This document shows positions 1-8,694 of a stretch of DNA of 64,000 nucleotides, one piece after another. The DNA is from Bacteroidales bacterium UBA1680 (lineage in GTDB: Bacteria > Bacteroidota > Bacteroidia > Bacteroidales > UBA932), in assembly GCA_002320605.1 (NCBI GenBank), contig DCKG01000016.1:1-64000 (forward strand), written 5' to 3'. Made by a program: the position numbers and the translations under genes. Under the pieces are notes generated by a model. That model saw nothing but the letters and a program-made list of their open reading frames with translations, did no database searches and was not told the DNA's origin. How positions within the stretch are numbered: the stretch's first letter is position 1; each line of letters begins with the position of its first letter.

Positions 1-8
1 TACAGAGC

Positions 9-350
9 ATGCAGTCCTCGTTCGATGCTACGGTGGCAGACCTCAAGGCCACCATCGCCAGTCTGGAGGCCCTCCTCAAAGAGCGAGACGCCTCTCTGAC
101 CAAGGCTCAGAACCAGATGCGCGGACTGTCCAAGCTGACGGAGAAGAAATGCGAGCGGCAGAAGCCGCAGCCTCCTGCGCCAAAAACGGAAGAGGAGAGG
201 CAGGCGGAGCAGGAGCGCAAGGCGGCAGAGCGGAACGCCTTTCAGCACCCGGGAGGTCATCCGTTACAGGATGGACCCACCTAAGTTCTTCAAGGACGTG
301 TACCGTGTCCACACCATAAAGTCCGGAGACGCTTACGTCACTTGGCAAAC
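9..350 (+). pseudogene. IS66-family transposase (TnpC) N-terminal relic, frameshifted
   Basis: The first 80 or so residues form a lysine/glutamate-rich coiled coil (LKATIASLEALLKERDASL) typical of the N-terminus of IS66 TnpC. After about position 240 the homologous-looking sequence moves to the next frame, where it reads REVIRYRMDPPKFFKDVY and then loses resemblance near position 350. No zinc finger or DDE core follows, so only the 5-prime part is present. It may be cut further by the window edge. The family call rests on memory of IS66 proteins. Confidence 0.55.
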
Positions 351-510
351 ATCTATTGTCGGGTGTCGTGTTTCTTTTTCAGCCTGTTCTGAAGACGTTG
401 ATGATTCTGAAATAAATGATAAAATCTCGAACATTTGGCTTTCTTGATTGTTATATTGATGCAAGCTTCCGTAAGAAAGACTGGGCATGTGGTGGAACGG
501 AGGCTGGATA

Positions 511-1011
511 ATGAAGATTGATATGCTTGATAGAAAGATACTTGAGAGGCTTTTTCGTCAGAACTACAGCGGGATGATTCGTCTGGCCAGCGTTCTGCTG
601 AGGGATGACAAGGAAGCTGAAGATGTGGTACTGGACGTATTCGAACGGCTGATGAGGCCGGGATCCACGGCAAGCATCACGACCGGCTATCTGATGACAG
701 CCGTGCATCATGGTTGCGTGAATGTTATCCGGAAGAAAAAACTGCATGAACAGGTATGCAATTTATATCCTGTTGAGTTGGAATTGGAGAATAATCCTGT
801 CTCGCAACAGCTGAATCGATTGGCTGAAATCCAGCGCTGCATTGACAAGATGGGAGAGCCTTCCCGTTCCATTTTCCGAATGCGCTTTGACGATGACCTT
901 ACGATAAGAGAGATTGCCAAGCGCACAAAGATTTCAGTAGGCACCGTACATAAGTGTCTTCATCAAGGCATCCAGCAAATCAAACTGCATTTTAATCAGG
1001 AAAGGTCATGA
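511..1011 (+). CDS. ECF-type RNA polymerase sigma-70 factor (FecI-like)
   Basis: This 166-residue protein has sigma region 2 in its first half (NYSGMIRLASVLLRDDKEAEDVV) and a region 4 helix-turn-helix near the end (LTIREIAKRTKISVGTVHK). It would direct RNA polymerase to the promoter of the neighbouring outer-membrane receptor. I prefer the start at 511 over the in-frame ATG at 487, because a GGAGG-like stretch lies about 7 bases upstream of 511. Its stop overlaps the start of the anti-sigma gene by 4 bases, so the two are translationally coupled. The sigma, anti-sigma and receptor order is the usual Bacteroidota cell-surface signalling unit. Confidence 0.9.
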   Translation: MKIDMLDRKILERLFRQNYSGMIRLASVLLRDDKEAEDVVLDVFERLMRPGSTASITTGYLMTAVHHGCVNVIRKKKLHEQVCNLYPVELELENNPVSQQLNRLAEIQRCIDKMGEPSRSIFRMRFDDDLTIREIAKRTKISVGTVHKCLHQGIQQIKLHFNQERS

Positions 1012-1676
1012 ACACAGAAGAACACATTAAGGAAATATGGGATATGCTAGACAATGCTCAGGCATATTCCGATGAGGAAATCCGCCATTTGCTTAGCGAA
1101 GATGAGGATGCCCGTGAGGCATACCGCCTAATGGTAGAGATTAAAAACAGTTACCGGCAGCTTCACTCCGCTGACAAAGCCATTGATGTCGATAGAGCGT
1201 GGGAGCGGTTTGCTTCAGAGCATCCAGAGAAACGCAATAAGCAGCAGCCACAATTCATGGGCCGGCTTGCAAGCATGAGAAAATATGCCGCCATTGGCAT
1301 CGCCGTCTTACTGATGAGCGGGCTGTCTTATGCGGCCATCATTCAGATACGCCGCAAGAACGGGATTCGGAAGGAGCAACCTGTCCTCGCGGAAATGAAG
1401 TCAGTCCCCGCCCGCCAGTATGAGGCTTCTTCTGAAACTGCAGACACTTTGCAGGTGAAGCCTAAGACCTTTGACAATGTGCCACTGGGGAGGATGCTAC
1501 CCGAAATCGCCGACTACTATGGTATGAAAGCCAAATTCCTCTCCGAGGATGTTAAGGAGCTCCGTCTTTTCTTCACTTGGAATCCGAAAGAGTCTATAGA
1601 TAAAGTAATTAATAAGTTGAACCAGTTTGAGCGTCTGAATGTGAAAAGGGACGGACAGGACATAGTCGTGGAGTGA
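1008..1676 (+). CDS. FecR-family anti-sigma factor
   Basis: This is a single-pass inner-membrane protein of 222 residues. Residues 1-90 are cytoplasmic and would hold the sigma factor. A membrane segment spans about 93-114 (YAAIGIAVLLMSGLSYAA). The periplasmic end (about 155-222) looks like the DUF4974 domain that contacts the receptor, with FDNVPLGRMLPEIADYYGMK at its start. The central FecR domain is short compared with family members of about 300-330 residues, so it may be reduced. It overlaps the sigma gene by 4 bases and is followed 3 bases later by the receptor. Because that receptor is broken, the signalling circuit is probably not functional. Confidence 0.85.
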   Translation: MNTEEHIKEIWDMLDNAQAYSDEEIRHLLSEDEDAREAYRLMVEIKNSYRQLHSADKAIDVDRAWERFASEHPEKRNKQQPQFMGRLASMRKYAAIGIAVLLMSGLSYAAIIQIRRKNGIRKEQPVLAEMKSVPARQYEASSETADTLQVKPKTFDNVPLGRMLPEIADYYGMKAKFLSEDVKELRLFFTWNPKESIDKVINKLNQFERLNVKRDGQDIVVE

Positions 1677-1679
1677 GTC

Positions 1680-4022
1680 ATGAAGAAGCTATTTGTCATT
1701 ATGATCTTCTGCCTGTCTTTGGCTGGGGCGAAGGCGCAAACCGTCAGTTGCTCTTTCAATAATGTGTCGCTCTCGGAAGCTTTACGCACGTTGAACGATG
1801 CCTCTTCGAGATATGATGTGAATTTTATCTATAATGAATTGGAGGACTTTCGCGTATCGACGAATGTGCAGAAGCAGACTATTCCGAATGCTGTGCGGCA
1901 GGTCGTCGGGTTCTATCCTATGCGGATTTCGGTGTCCGATTCCTTAATAACCGTGGAGAGTACCCATAAAACCGAGAGGCATCTGAAGGGCCGGCTTATT
2001 GATGAGTCTGGCGACCCTCTTGTGTATGCAACCGTGGCAGCTGAGCGCCCGCAGTTCGTACAAAGTAAAGATGGTTCGCTTATCACTCAAGTGGAGGGCA
2101 CTGTGCTCAGCCAGACGCATGAAATGACGGATCTTGTGGCACAAATCCCCGGTATAGTGAGAACTGCGAACGGAGGTTATGAAGTTTTTGGTTCAGGAGC
2201 GCCAGTGATTTACATCAACAATAAGAAGGTGCAAGACGCTAACGAACTGGAAATGCTGTCACCCAAAGAAATAAAAAGCATGGAACTCATCACCAATCCT
2301 GGTGCTAAATATGATGCGGAAGGGAAAGCGGTGTTGAGAATTTACACATTGAAAAAAGAGGATGGATTGACATTGCAGGTTGGACTAAATACGAAACAGA
2401 ATGAAGACCCCAGCTATGGAAGTGATTTCAGGATTGGTTATAAACGAAACAGCCTAAATATTTCGGCGACATACGGTTACGTCGACAGTAAAAACAGAGC
2501 CAACCTACCGCAGTCTAAGACGCTGTTCCTTGGAGAGGATACGCATACCTTTATTCAGGATCAAGAAGCACATGGCAAGTTTACCAGCCATGGGTGGAAG
2601 TTAAATGCCGACTATGAAATTGGCGACAAGCACATAATTGGAATGGAGTGGGATGCTTCTTACGACAGAGATGGGGAACGCCGCACTTCTTTACTCGATT
2701 ACATGCGGAATAGTGTGCATATGCAGTCCACAGACATTTCCAATGATTATCAGAACGATATTAATTTCAACCACGTGAATATTTTTCATAATGGCAGGTG
2801 GGGAGAAAGACTCTCCAGCGAACTTAATTTGGACTATGCGAGCAATAACAACGATTATCGGCAGGAGACAGATGAAACAACGGAAGAGCGTACAATTCAA
2901 ACGCAGAGTACTGGCAACAGCAGATTGGATATCCTTGCTGGGAAACTTGCTTTAAACTACGAAATCAGTGACGGCACGGATCTGTCGTGGGGATTTGAAT
3001 ATAATCATATAAATGGCAATGGCTATCTCACAGCTACTTCCGCTGAGGTTCCTTCTTCAGATTATGCGAATAGGGAAAACAAATATGCTCTGTATGTAGA
3101 GTTTACCGCAAAGATTGGTGGAGTAGGGATAAACGGCGGGGTAAGATATGAAGATCTTGTGTCCGGCTATGATGACCACGTAGACAAAGACGGAAGCGTG
3201 CATCGCCATTATCGTAATTTCTACCCGTCCCTGTCGTTGAATCACAAGACAAATGGTTGGAGCAATACGCTGTCATTCTCATCGCGCACAAGCCGGCCGA
3301 CTTTCAGACAACTGAGCAATTCCAGTTATTATTCCAACGAATTCATGTATCAGCGCGGAAACCCTTTGCTGAAACCATCGAACTCGTATATTGCTCAGTG
3401 GAGCACAGGCTATAAGTTCATCAGTTTTTCGGCGAGTTATACGTATGTCGATGATTACATTGCTACCGACATATATTCGCCAGATAATGGAAATACCCAG
3501 ATAGTCAGTTCGTATGCAAACTTCGATAAGATTCAATATATTAAGGCAAACCTGAATTTGCAGAAAAATATCGCATGGTGGAGACCTTCTCTTTCACTGG
3601 GAGTGTCAAAGCCATTCTTCGAATATGAGTTCCTCGGAGAAAAGATGTCGTATAATAAGGCCCAATATTACATTCTGGCAAATCAGTACTTCACGCTGCC
3701 CAAATCGTATCTATTGTCGGTATATTATTATTTGAATAGCGGGGGAAATCAAGGGGCGGTAGAACTGAAGCCATATTAGATGCTTAATGTCGGCCTACAG
3801 AAATCTTTCTTTGATGGGAAACTAAGCATAAGTTTGAACGCATGCGATATCTTCCGCACAATGGAATACAGGGAAACTGAACAAATCAAGAATATCCAGT
3901 TCCGCCAGACGGAGGACTATTGTATGTGGAATTACTCTGTCAGTTTGATTTATCGTATGAATGCAAAAACCACAAAATACCGTGGAAAGACATCGATAAG
4001 CAGTGACTTGGAGCGATTGTAA
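1680..4022 (+). pseudogene. Outer-membrane beta-barrel receptor (TonB-dependent type) with in-frame amber stop
   Basis: A signal peptide (MKKLFVIMIFCLSLAGAKAQ) is followed by an STN domain (about 25-90), a short carboxypeptidase-regulatory stub (about 100-117), a plug-like region with IYINNKKV, and a barrel. The frame is stopped by TAG at 3777-3779 and continues directly in the same frame for 80 codons to 4022 with typical barrel sequence (MLNVGLQKSFFDGKLSISLN). The regulatory domain also seems to have lost most of its length: PLVYATV runs directly into ERPQF, a stretch that in relatives follows the whole domain. TAG ends many intact genes here, so recoding is unlikely. I read it as an inactivated receptor of the FecI/FecR-type unit. 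Confidence 0.8.
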
Positions 4023-4080
4023 TAGGGAACCGTATACTAGGCGAGACCTGTGAAGGTCCTGCCGAGGCCTGCGCCGAGGA

Positions 4081-4266
4081 AAAGTTGCATACGAATATGT
4101 AAACCCTCTAGAAGAAGCGCCTCGCAAAACGCTGTCGAGGCATACGACACGTAAGTGCGTGGGAAAGGGCATGTCTCTACATCGAGGCCTCCCAAGAACC
4201 ACGTTGTCGACCAACACCCCATTGCGGAGCCGCTGCAAGGACACGCTCCGACAGCACTTTGCGAGA
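4081..4266. repeat. Dispersed repeat, copy A (147-bp core with terminal inverted repeats)
   Basis: The core at 4120-4266 starts with CTCGCAAAACGCTGTCGAGG and ends with CCGACAGCACTTTGCGAG, which are inverted relative to each other. It aligns without gaps to 45036-45182 at roughly 84 percent identity by eye count. Similarity extends about 40 bases to the left (TTGCATACG onwards). Both copies are followed by a CCCGTCATCCAG-like sequence. No transposase is encoded, so it could be a MITE-like element or a structured dispersed repeat. Confidence 0.75.
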
Positions 4267-4296
4267 TCACACCCCGTCATCCAGCACGACCACTCG

Positions 4297-6834
4297 TCAT
4301 CCCAAATCCTTATCCAATAGATATCCTAACATCTCAGATGCGATAGTTGGAGCGAATACACGCATCACGTTATCATCTTCACTATGCTTACTTCCAGCTA
4401 GGTCTATATTCCCAAACCACAGAAGCGACCGGTCAATAACTGCAGATCGAATGCTCTGATCACTGTGCTGGATGAGAATGATGCCAGATTTGGTGAATTC
4501 ATCGTCTCGTGGTGATGGCTTACGTATGATGATGCTACATGCCACATTGCGAACAGACAAAGCCAGAATGGCCTTTGCGAGTCTTCCTTGCATGTATTGG
4601 ACCGTCTCGCAAGATATTACAACTAAAGATTTAGCTACTTCTATGTCCTCTATTAATACAGATAAAAACGAATCTGGTACCAAGACAATATTTTGGGGAT
4701 TTGATTGTAGAACATCAGTAACTTGCTGAGAATAGCCAATTGGAGCATAACTCTTTAGTCGTTTCCCATACATGTTCGCCAAGACTGGGACATGGATGTC
4801 GATATAATCATATACACGGACCTCTTTCTTGCCTTTGAATTCCCGATGGAGACGCCCTGTGTATTGTTGAACAATATTAGAATAGGCGACAGGCAATGCG
4901 ATGAACAAGGTGTCGAGTCTTGGATAGTTGAATCCCTCTCCTACATATTTCCCTGTGGCAATGATAATGAATGGTTCAGAGTCGGGAATCTCTTGTAACA
5001 GCTCTATCGTCTGGCGTTTTTCCTTAACGGGTGCCGTACCTATTAAACGTATGATATTGCGGCAGTAAGGTTTCAACATTTCTGCCAGAATATCTATGTG
5101 GTCTTTCCTTTTTGTCAGAATGATAGGGCAGCGACCTTCGCTTAGGGAAGCAACTACATCCCCGATGATCAGTTGATTCCGGGCCTTGTCTACGGCTAGG
5201 TCTCTCAGATATTGAATAGCTGTCTTTTCTTCCAGAGCCCGGAAAGAGGTGAATCTTGGAATAAGCACTCGATTGAATGACTGGTGGGCAATCTGCTCCT
5301 TTGCATCGGATTTGAACCGTATTGGTCCACATTGCATGAAGACTATTGGCGTCATCCCATCTTGTCGGTAGGGGGTAGCAGACAATCCATAAACATGGCG
5401 AGCATTGATGTATTTTAGGACTCGTTCATATCCGATGGCTGCAACATGATGGCATTCATCGACGATAACCATCCCATAATCCCGGACGAAGGGTTTGACT
5501 CCATCTTGGGACATCGCTGAGTTGAAAACGGCGATATCGATAATACCATGGAGTGTGTTCTGGGTTCCATCGAGGAGACCAATAGGATTATATGTTTTCC
5601 TCCCGCATTGCTCTTTCTTTTGCTCTTCTGGTTGAGGTTCGTTGATAATCAAGAATTTCTCTATTTCGCTTTTCCATTGTTTCAGTAGTGCCTTGGAATG
5701 GACTAGGATCAAAGTGTTTATTCTTTTCCTTGCAATCATCCCGATAGCCGCCACAGTCTTTCCAAAAGCTGTCGTTGCAGCAAGAATACCGTTGCTGTAG
5801 GCCAGCATTCGCTGAACAGCATCTTCTTGTTCATGCCGTAACTGCCCTGTAAATCTTACATCTATCGGATGTCCCGCATTGGTTTGATCACTTTCTTCCC
5901 ATGATGAAAAGTTGCTTTGTATCAATTCAATGACGGCATCCTCGCACCCTCTCGGCAATTTCAGGTAGTCATCAGTCATTTCATAACAAGAAACGACAGA
6001 TGGTGTATTGTATAATGGTTTACGGGCATTCAACAGCTCATAATACTTTGGATTCCGAAAAGATGCTAATCCTTTGAGATGCCTGATTACTTTCCCTGAT
6101 ACACTCCTTATTGGCACATATATGCCATTAGCACGGACAATGTTGATCGTACCGTTGAAGTCTTCAAAGGAGATACTGTCAGGCTTGGGTGTCTCCCAGG
6201 GCTTTGATTCTGAAGAGTAGGATAGCTCCAAACTAAGATTATGTTGTTCAAGCATAGCTGAGAGCTCGTCTCCCGATAGTTTTGCAACAGAAGACAATAA
6301 ATTCCATTGATTTGGATATACTGTGAAACTCTCATCAACGAAAACGCTATTGCCATTCCGTCGAGCCATCCCTTGTAACGGAAGTGCAACCAAGTTACCA
6401 AATCCACCCTTGGGCAAGAAATCTTGGTTGGGGAAGAATCGGTCATAGGACGCCATTTCAAGTCGCACATTATTTTCCATGGCAGCACTGAGAATGGCGA
6501 ACCCAAGCTTCCTGGCCTTAGCGGCCAGGACAGCCTCGCTAAAGAAGATCCATACGTGTGCGCCATTCCCAGAACGAGACCGTTCAATATAGGCGGGTAT
6601 GCCCCATTCCTTGCAGATGCGCATGTACGAAAGGACATCTTCCTTATACCCATGCTCGCTATTTTTGTCATCGAAGTCTGCACAAAGGAAGAACATGGTA
6701 TTGTCTTCAAGAATAGGATATATGTCGATAACATCCCTTTCTTTGGCATTCTTATCCAAATGTTTGCGAAGAAGGTTGTCATTCAATTGCACAAACTCTC
6801 TCAAAATACACCCTTCGCATTTATCTATGCTCAT
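4297..6834 (-). CDS. TOTE-type primase-helicase, main part (primase, SF2 helicase, PLD-like end)
   Basis: This 845-residue product has three domains. An archaeo-eukaryotic primase domain comes first, with the metal-binding pair in CADFDDK (D53, D55) and SRSGNGAHVW (86-95). A superfamily-2 helicase follows, with a modified Walker A TTAFGKT, the DEAH-type box DECHH, GLSATPYRQDG, and a C-terminal half with QQYTGRLHRE. The last 120 residues resemble a phospholipase-D nuclease fold, but the usual HxK pair seems changed (SIRSAVID). This matches the primase-helicase of TOTE conflict systems, which are thought to act against invading nucleic acid. The family N-terminus lies in another frame at 6821-7150, so the gene looks frameshifted near 6835-6845. 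It is convergent with the dead receptor. Confidence 0.8.
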   Translation of the reverse strand: MSIDKCEGCILREFVQLNDNLLRKHLDKNAKERDVIDIYPILEDNTMFFLCADFDDKNSEHGYKEDVLSYMRICKEWGIPAYIERSRSGNGAHVWIFFSEAVLAAKARKLGFAILSAAMENNVRLEMASYDRFFPNQDFLPKGGFGNLVALPLQGMARRNGNSVFVDESFTVYPNQWNLLSSVAKLSGDELSAMLEQHNLSLELSYSSESKPWETPKPDSISFEDFNGTINIVRANGIYVPIRSVSGKVIRHLKGLASFRNPKYYELLNARKPLYNTPSVVSCYEMTDDYLKLPRGCEDAVIELIQSNFSSWEESDQTNAGHPIDVRFTGQLRHEQEDAVQRMLAYSNGILAATTAFGKTVAAIGMIARKRINTLILVHSKALLKQWKSEIEKFLIINEPQPEEQKKEQCGRKTYNPIGLLDGTQNTLHGIIDIAVFNSAMSQDGVKPFVRDYGMVIVDECHHVAAIGYERVLKYINARHVYGLSATPYRQDGMTPIVFMQCGPIRFKSDAKEQIAHQSFNRVLIPRFTSFRALEEKTAIQYLRDLAVDKARNQLIIGDVVASLSEGRCPIILTKRKDHIDILAEMLKPYCRNIIRLIGTAPVKEKRQTIELLQEIPDSEPFIIIATGKYVGEGFNYPRLDTLFIALPVAYSNIVQQYTGRLHREFKGKKEVRVYDYIDIHVPVLANMYGKRLKSYAPIGYSQQVTDVLQSNPQNIVLVPDSFLSVLIEDIEVAKSLVVISCETVQYMQGRLAKAILALSVRNVACSIIIRKPSPRDDEFTKSGIILIQHSDQSIRSAVIDRSLLWFGNIDLAGSKHSEDDNVMRVFAPTIASEMLGYLLDKDLG

Positions 6835-7150
6835 GGCATCCGGTCGACCAGCGGTTTTTGCACACGGGTTGATAGCCTACTTTCCCAGACTTGGATACGA
6901 ACTGTTGAGCATAAACATCTTCCCGGCCGTGAAATAACTCGCGAAACAAGGCAACTCTCCTCTGTAATTCTGACTCTTTCTGTTCCGCTGTTAGCTTTTG
7001 GGGGTTCCTGGAGCAATACTGTGTGGATTCCGCTTCTGACAAAGATGGAGCCCGTTGCGCCGCCCTCAATAGAGCGTTTTCTCGCTCCAATTCGCAAACT
7101 CTTTCGCGAAGACGCATGTTTTCATTGAAAAGTTCTTCGTATGTCATCAT
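6821..7150 (-). CDS. N-terminal part of the TOTE-type primase-helicase, split off by a frameshift
   Basis: This 109-residue frame begins with a coiled coil (NENMRLRERVCELERENALL) and then carries RVALFRELFHGREDVYA and SGKVGYQPVCKNRW. Those two blocks normally precede the primase domain within a single TOTE polypeptide. It ends after KNRWSTG in a few unrelated residues, and the downstream frame resumes with DKCEGCILREFVQL, where the family has the second half of a small Cys-rich motif. The two parts together give about 954 residues, a plausible full length. A single-base change near 6840 would join them. It could be a sequencing error, a real mutation, or a true two-protein arrangement with a 14-base overlap. 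Confidence 0.7.
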   Translation of the reverse strand: MMTYEELFNENMRLRERVCELERENALLRAAQRAPSLSEAESTQYCSRNPQKLTAEQKESELQRRVALFRELFHGREDVYAQQFVSKSGKVGYQPVCKNRWSTGCHEHR

Positions 7151-7231
7151 GGCGTGGGTTAATTCTTCTAATCCGGAATATAAAATTCATAGAAATATTC
7201 CCCTTAGGTAAGTTTGCAAGGCCTTTCAAAA

Positions 7232-7387
7232 CTATCTCTGAAGTCTCCTATGAAGGAGTTCGATGTATGCAGTCTTAAGCTTTGCTATTTCGGCTAGGTG
7301 CATGGTGAGTTCCCCGTTTTCGGGCAACACGGACAATATCACAAAATCAACCAGCGTAAGTCCACGCTCCTTCCGTAGGAATTTCAA
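7232..7387 (-). CDS. Small hypothetical protein upstream of the TOTE gene
   Basis: This TTG-started frame of 51 codons reads KFLRKERGLTLVDFVILSVL and ends in LAEIAKLKTAYIELLHRRL. A TAnnTTTG box (TATCTTTG) lies on the same strand at 7391-7398, only 3 bases before the start codon, so translation may instead begin further in. It could be a small regulator, or a relic of a longer gene. I do not recognise the family. It lies directly upstream of the TOTE reading frame and is transcribed the same way. Confidence 0.25.
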   Translation of the reverse strand: MKFLRKERGLTLVDFVILSVLPENGELTMHLAEIAKLKTAYIELLHRRLQR

Positions 7388-7416
7388 TGTCAAAGATATG
7401 ACGTTATTAATAATAA

Positions 7417-7506
7417 TTACATTCGCTTGGATTTAAATATAAGAAATAAAAACAAAACTACATCACCACGAATGTAGATTCATTGTATGCATCTTGATTA
7501 CATTCG
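7417..7506. promoter_or_regulatory. Three copies of TACATTCG in the upstream region of the TOTE locus
   Basis: TTACATTCG occurs at 7417-7425 and 7498-7506, and its complement CGAATGTA at 7469-7476. All three lie in an AT-rich stretch just upstream of the -7 box at 7391-7398. Repeated half-sites in both orientations at a promoter suggest an operator. No obvious regulator gene sits beside them. Confidence 0.4.
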
Positions 7507-7849
7507 AAAGCATGTAAATGCAGAACCCCATCTTACGCCAGGTATGTTGTACGAACATCAGTCCTCGCAGGTCACCGCCGCACCATAGCCAACTGTCTCT
7601 CTTCGAAGCTTACGTCTCAGCCACATACGAATGTCTCTTTGCAGGTCACTCGGGAGTGAGTGTGGTTTATAGGGCGGTGTAGTGGGAGATGACCGATTTT
7701 TGCCAGCCTTAACAAGCCGCCAAAAGTCACAGCAATCCCAACGCAGGCCACTCAGAGGCATTTCGCCTCCCGGGTGATTTGCAAGGAGGAGACTTGAAGG
7801 TCGATGAGGAAGACTTTGAAATTAATGGAATTATGAATATTTTCAAGCC
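7507..7849. other. Intergenic stretch with no convincing gene
   Basis: A 67-codon minus-strand frame (7558-7761) is present but has no recognisable motif, unlikely composition and no promoter. I see no tRNA, terminator or strong repeat. The segment may be decayed DNA from an older insertion. Confidence 0.5.
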
Positions 7850-7972
7850 ATGCTTTACAAGATTCTATCGATTATCGCTCAAATCATCTGCGGGGCGGCG
7901 TTGATTCTCTTTTATATGGGTTTGCTCATGGATTTTATCCACGAGTATTGGCATCATGACCGGACTTCATAA
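7850..7972 (+). CDS. Possible 40-residue single-pass membrane peptide
   Basis: The frame reads MLYKILSIIAQIICGAALIL and continues with FYMGLLMDFIHEYWHHDRTS. One hydrophobic helix (about 4-28) is followed by a short charged, His-rich tail. It fits a small membrane protein, but no clear ribosome-binding site or promoter is visible and no family is recognised. It could also be chance. Confidence 0.3.
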   Translation: MLYKILSIIAQIICGAALILFYMGLLMDFIHEYWHHDRTS

Positions 7973-8100
7973 CCGTGTTCATTTTAAATGCAGTATATTC
8001 AGCAATTTGCCAGTCAGGTATTGTAGGCTTTTCCCAATTTAGCTATATTTGAGATGTCCCAAGTATGGAACTCGCGAGCCTGCTAAAAGCAGCTAAGCAT

Positions 8101-8138
8101 ATCAAAAAAGGCATTTCTTCGGAGGAGCCTTTTTTGAT
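8101..8138 (-). terminator. Bidirectional rho-independent terminator
   Basis: A perfect 12-base inverted repeat, ATCAAAAAAGGC and GCCTTTTTTGAT, encloses a 14-base loop. A-rich and T-rich arms let it work in both directions. It lies just past the end of the minus-strand thioesterase gene at 8175. Confidence 0.8.
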
Positions 8139-8174
8139 TTCAGCGGATATTTCGGGAGCTGGAATTTTGTTGCT

Positions 8175-8561
8175 TTACGCCAGCTTCGAGTCTGTCTTTG
8201 CCTGGAACTTGGCTACGTTGATGATAAAGCGTTCGTGTGTGCCTTCTCCGATGAGTCCCTTTTCATCATAGGCCTTGACACTGAAGACGAGGCGCCTTCC
8301 GTCTATCTGGATCAGCTCTGAGTCGCACCAGACCTTCATTCCTACAGGCGTAGAACTTACATGCTTGATGTTCACTGCGGTACCGACGGTCTCGCAGCCC
8401 TCTTCGAGATAAGGCTGAACGCTCAGCCTGGATGTCCTTTCCATGATGGTTACCATCATCGGGGTTGCGAACACCCTGACGGTGCCGCTGCCGAGATGGT
8501 TTGCGCAAAGCTCGGGAGTGACTATCTCCTCCTGATATCCCTTGATTCCTGTTGTAAGCAT
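8175..8561 (-). CDS. FlK-like hotdog-fold thioesterase
   Basis: This 128-residue, single-domain protein belongs to the hotdog acyl-CoA thioesterases of the fluoroacetyl-CoA thioesterase type. Typical signs are the helix with TIMERTSRL (Glu), followed by a glycine loop and GTAVNIKHVSSTPVG (His). These would supply the catalytic Glu and His. The C-terminal half (SVKAYDEKGLIGEGTHERFIINV) completes the beta sheet. The true substrate cannot be told from sequence; most relatives are general acyl-CoA hydrolases. It stands alone, with a strong terminator at 8101-8138 and no operon partner. Confidence 0.85.
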   Translation of the reverse strand: MLTTGIKGYQEEIVTPELCANHLGSGTVRVFATPMMVTIMERTSRLSVQPYLEEGCETVGTAVNIKHVSSTPVGMKVWCDSELIQIDGRRLVFSVKAYDEKGLIGEGTHERFIINVAKFQAKTDSKLA

Positions 8562-8694
8562 ATTCTTATGAATTTTTTAAATGTAGCTATTTTTTATGAA
8601 TATGCCAACACAGGCATCCCGATACCGTCATTTTACTCAGGGGAGATGCCACCATCGAGGCGCATGGATGAGGGGATTGTCCCCGGAGCGTCAT

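Noticed and set aside
4037..4270. Protein-coding gene on the minus strand of the dispersed repeat (also 44896-45264)
   Set aside because: The two copies share peptide text only because the DNA is repeated; there is no start context, and the differences between copies are not concentrated at silent sites.
7558..7761. Small minus-strand gene
   Set aside because: No promoter, no family resemblance and unlikely residue composition.
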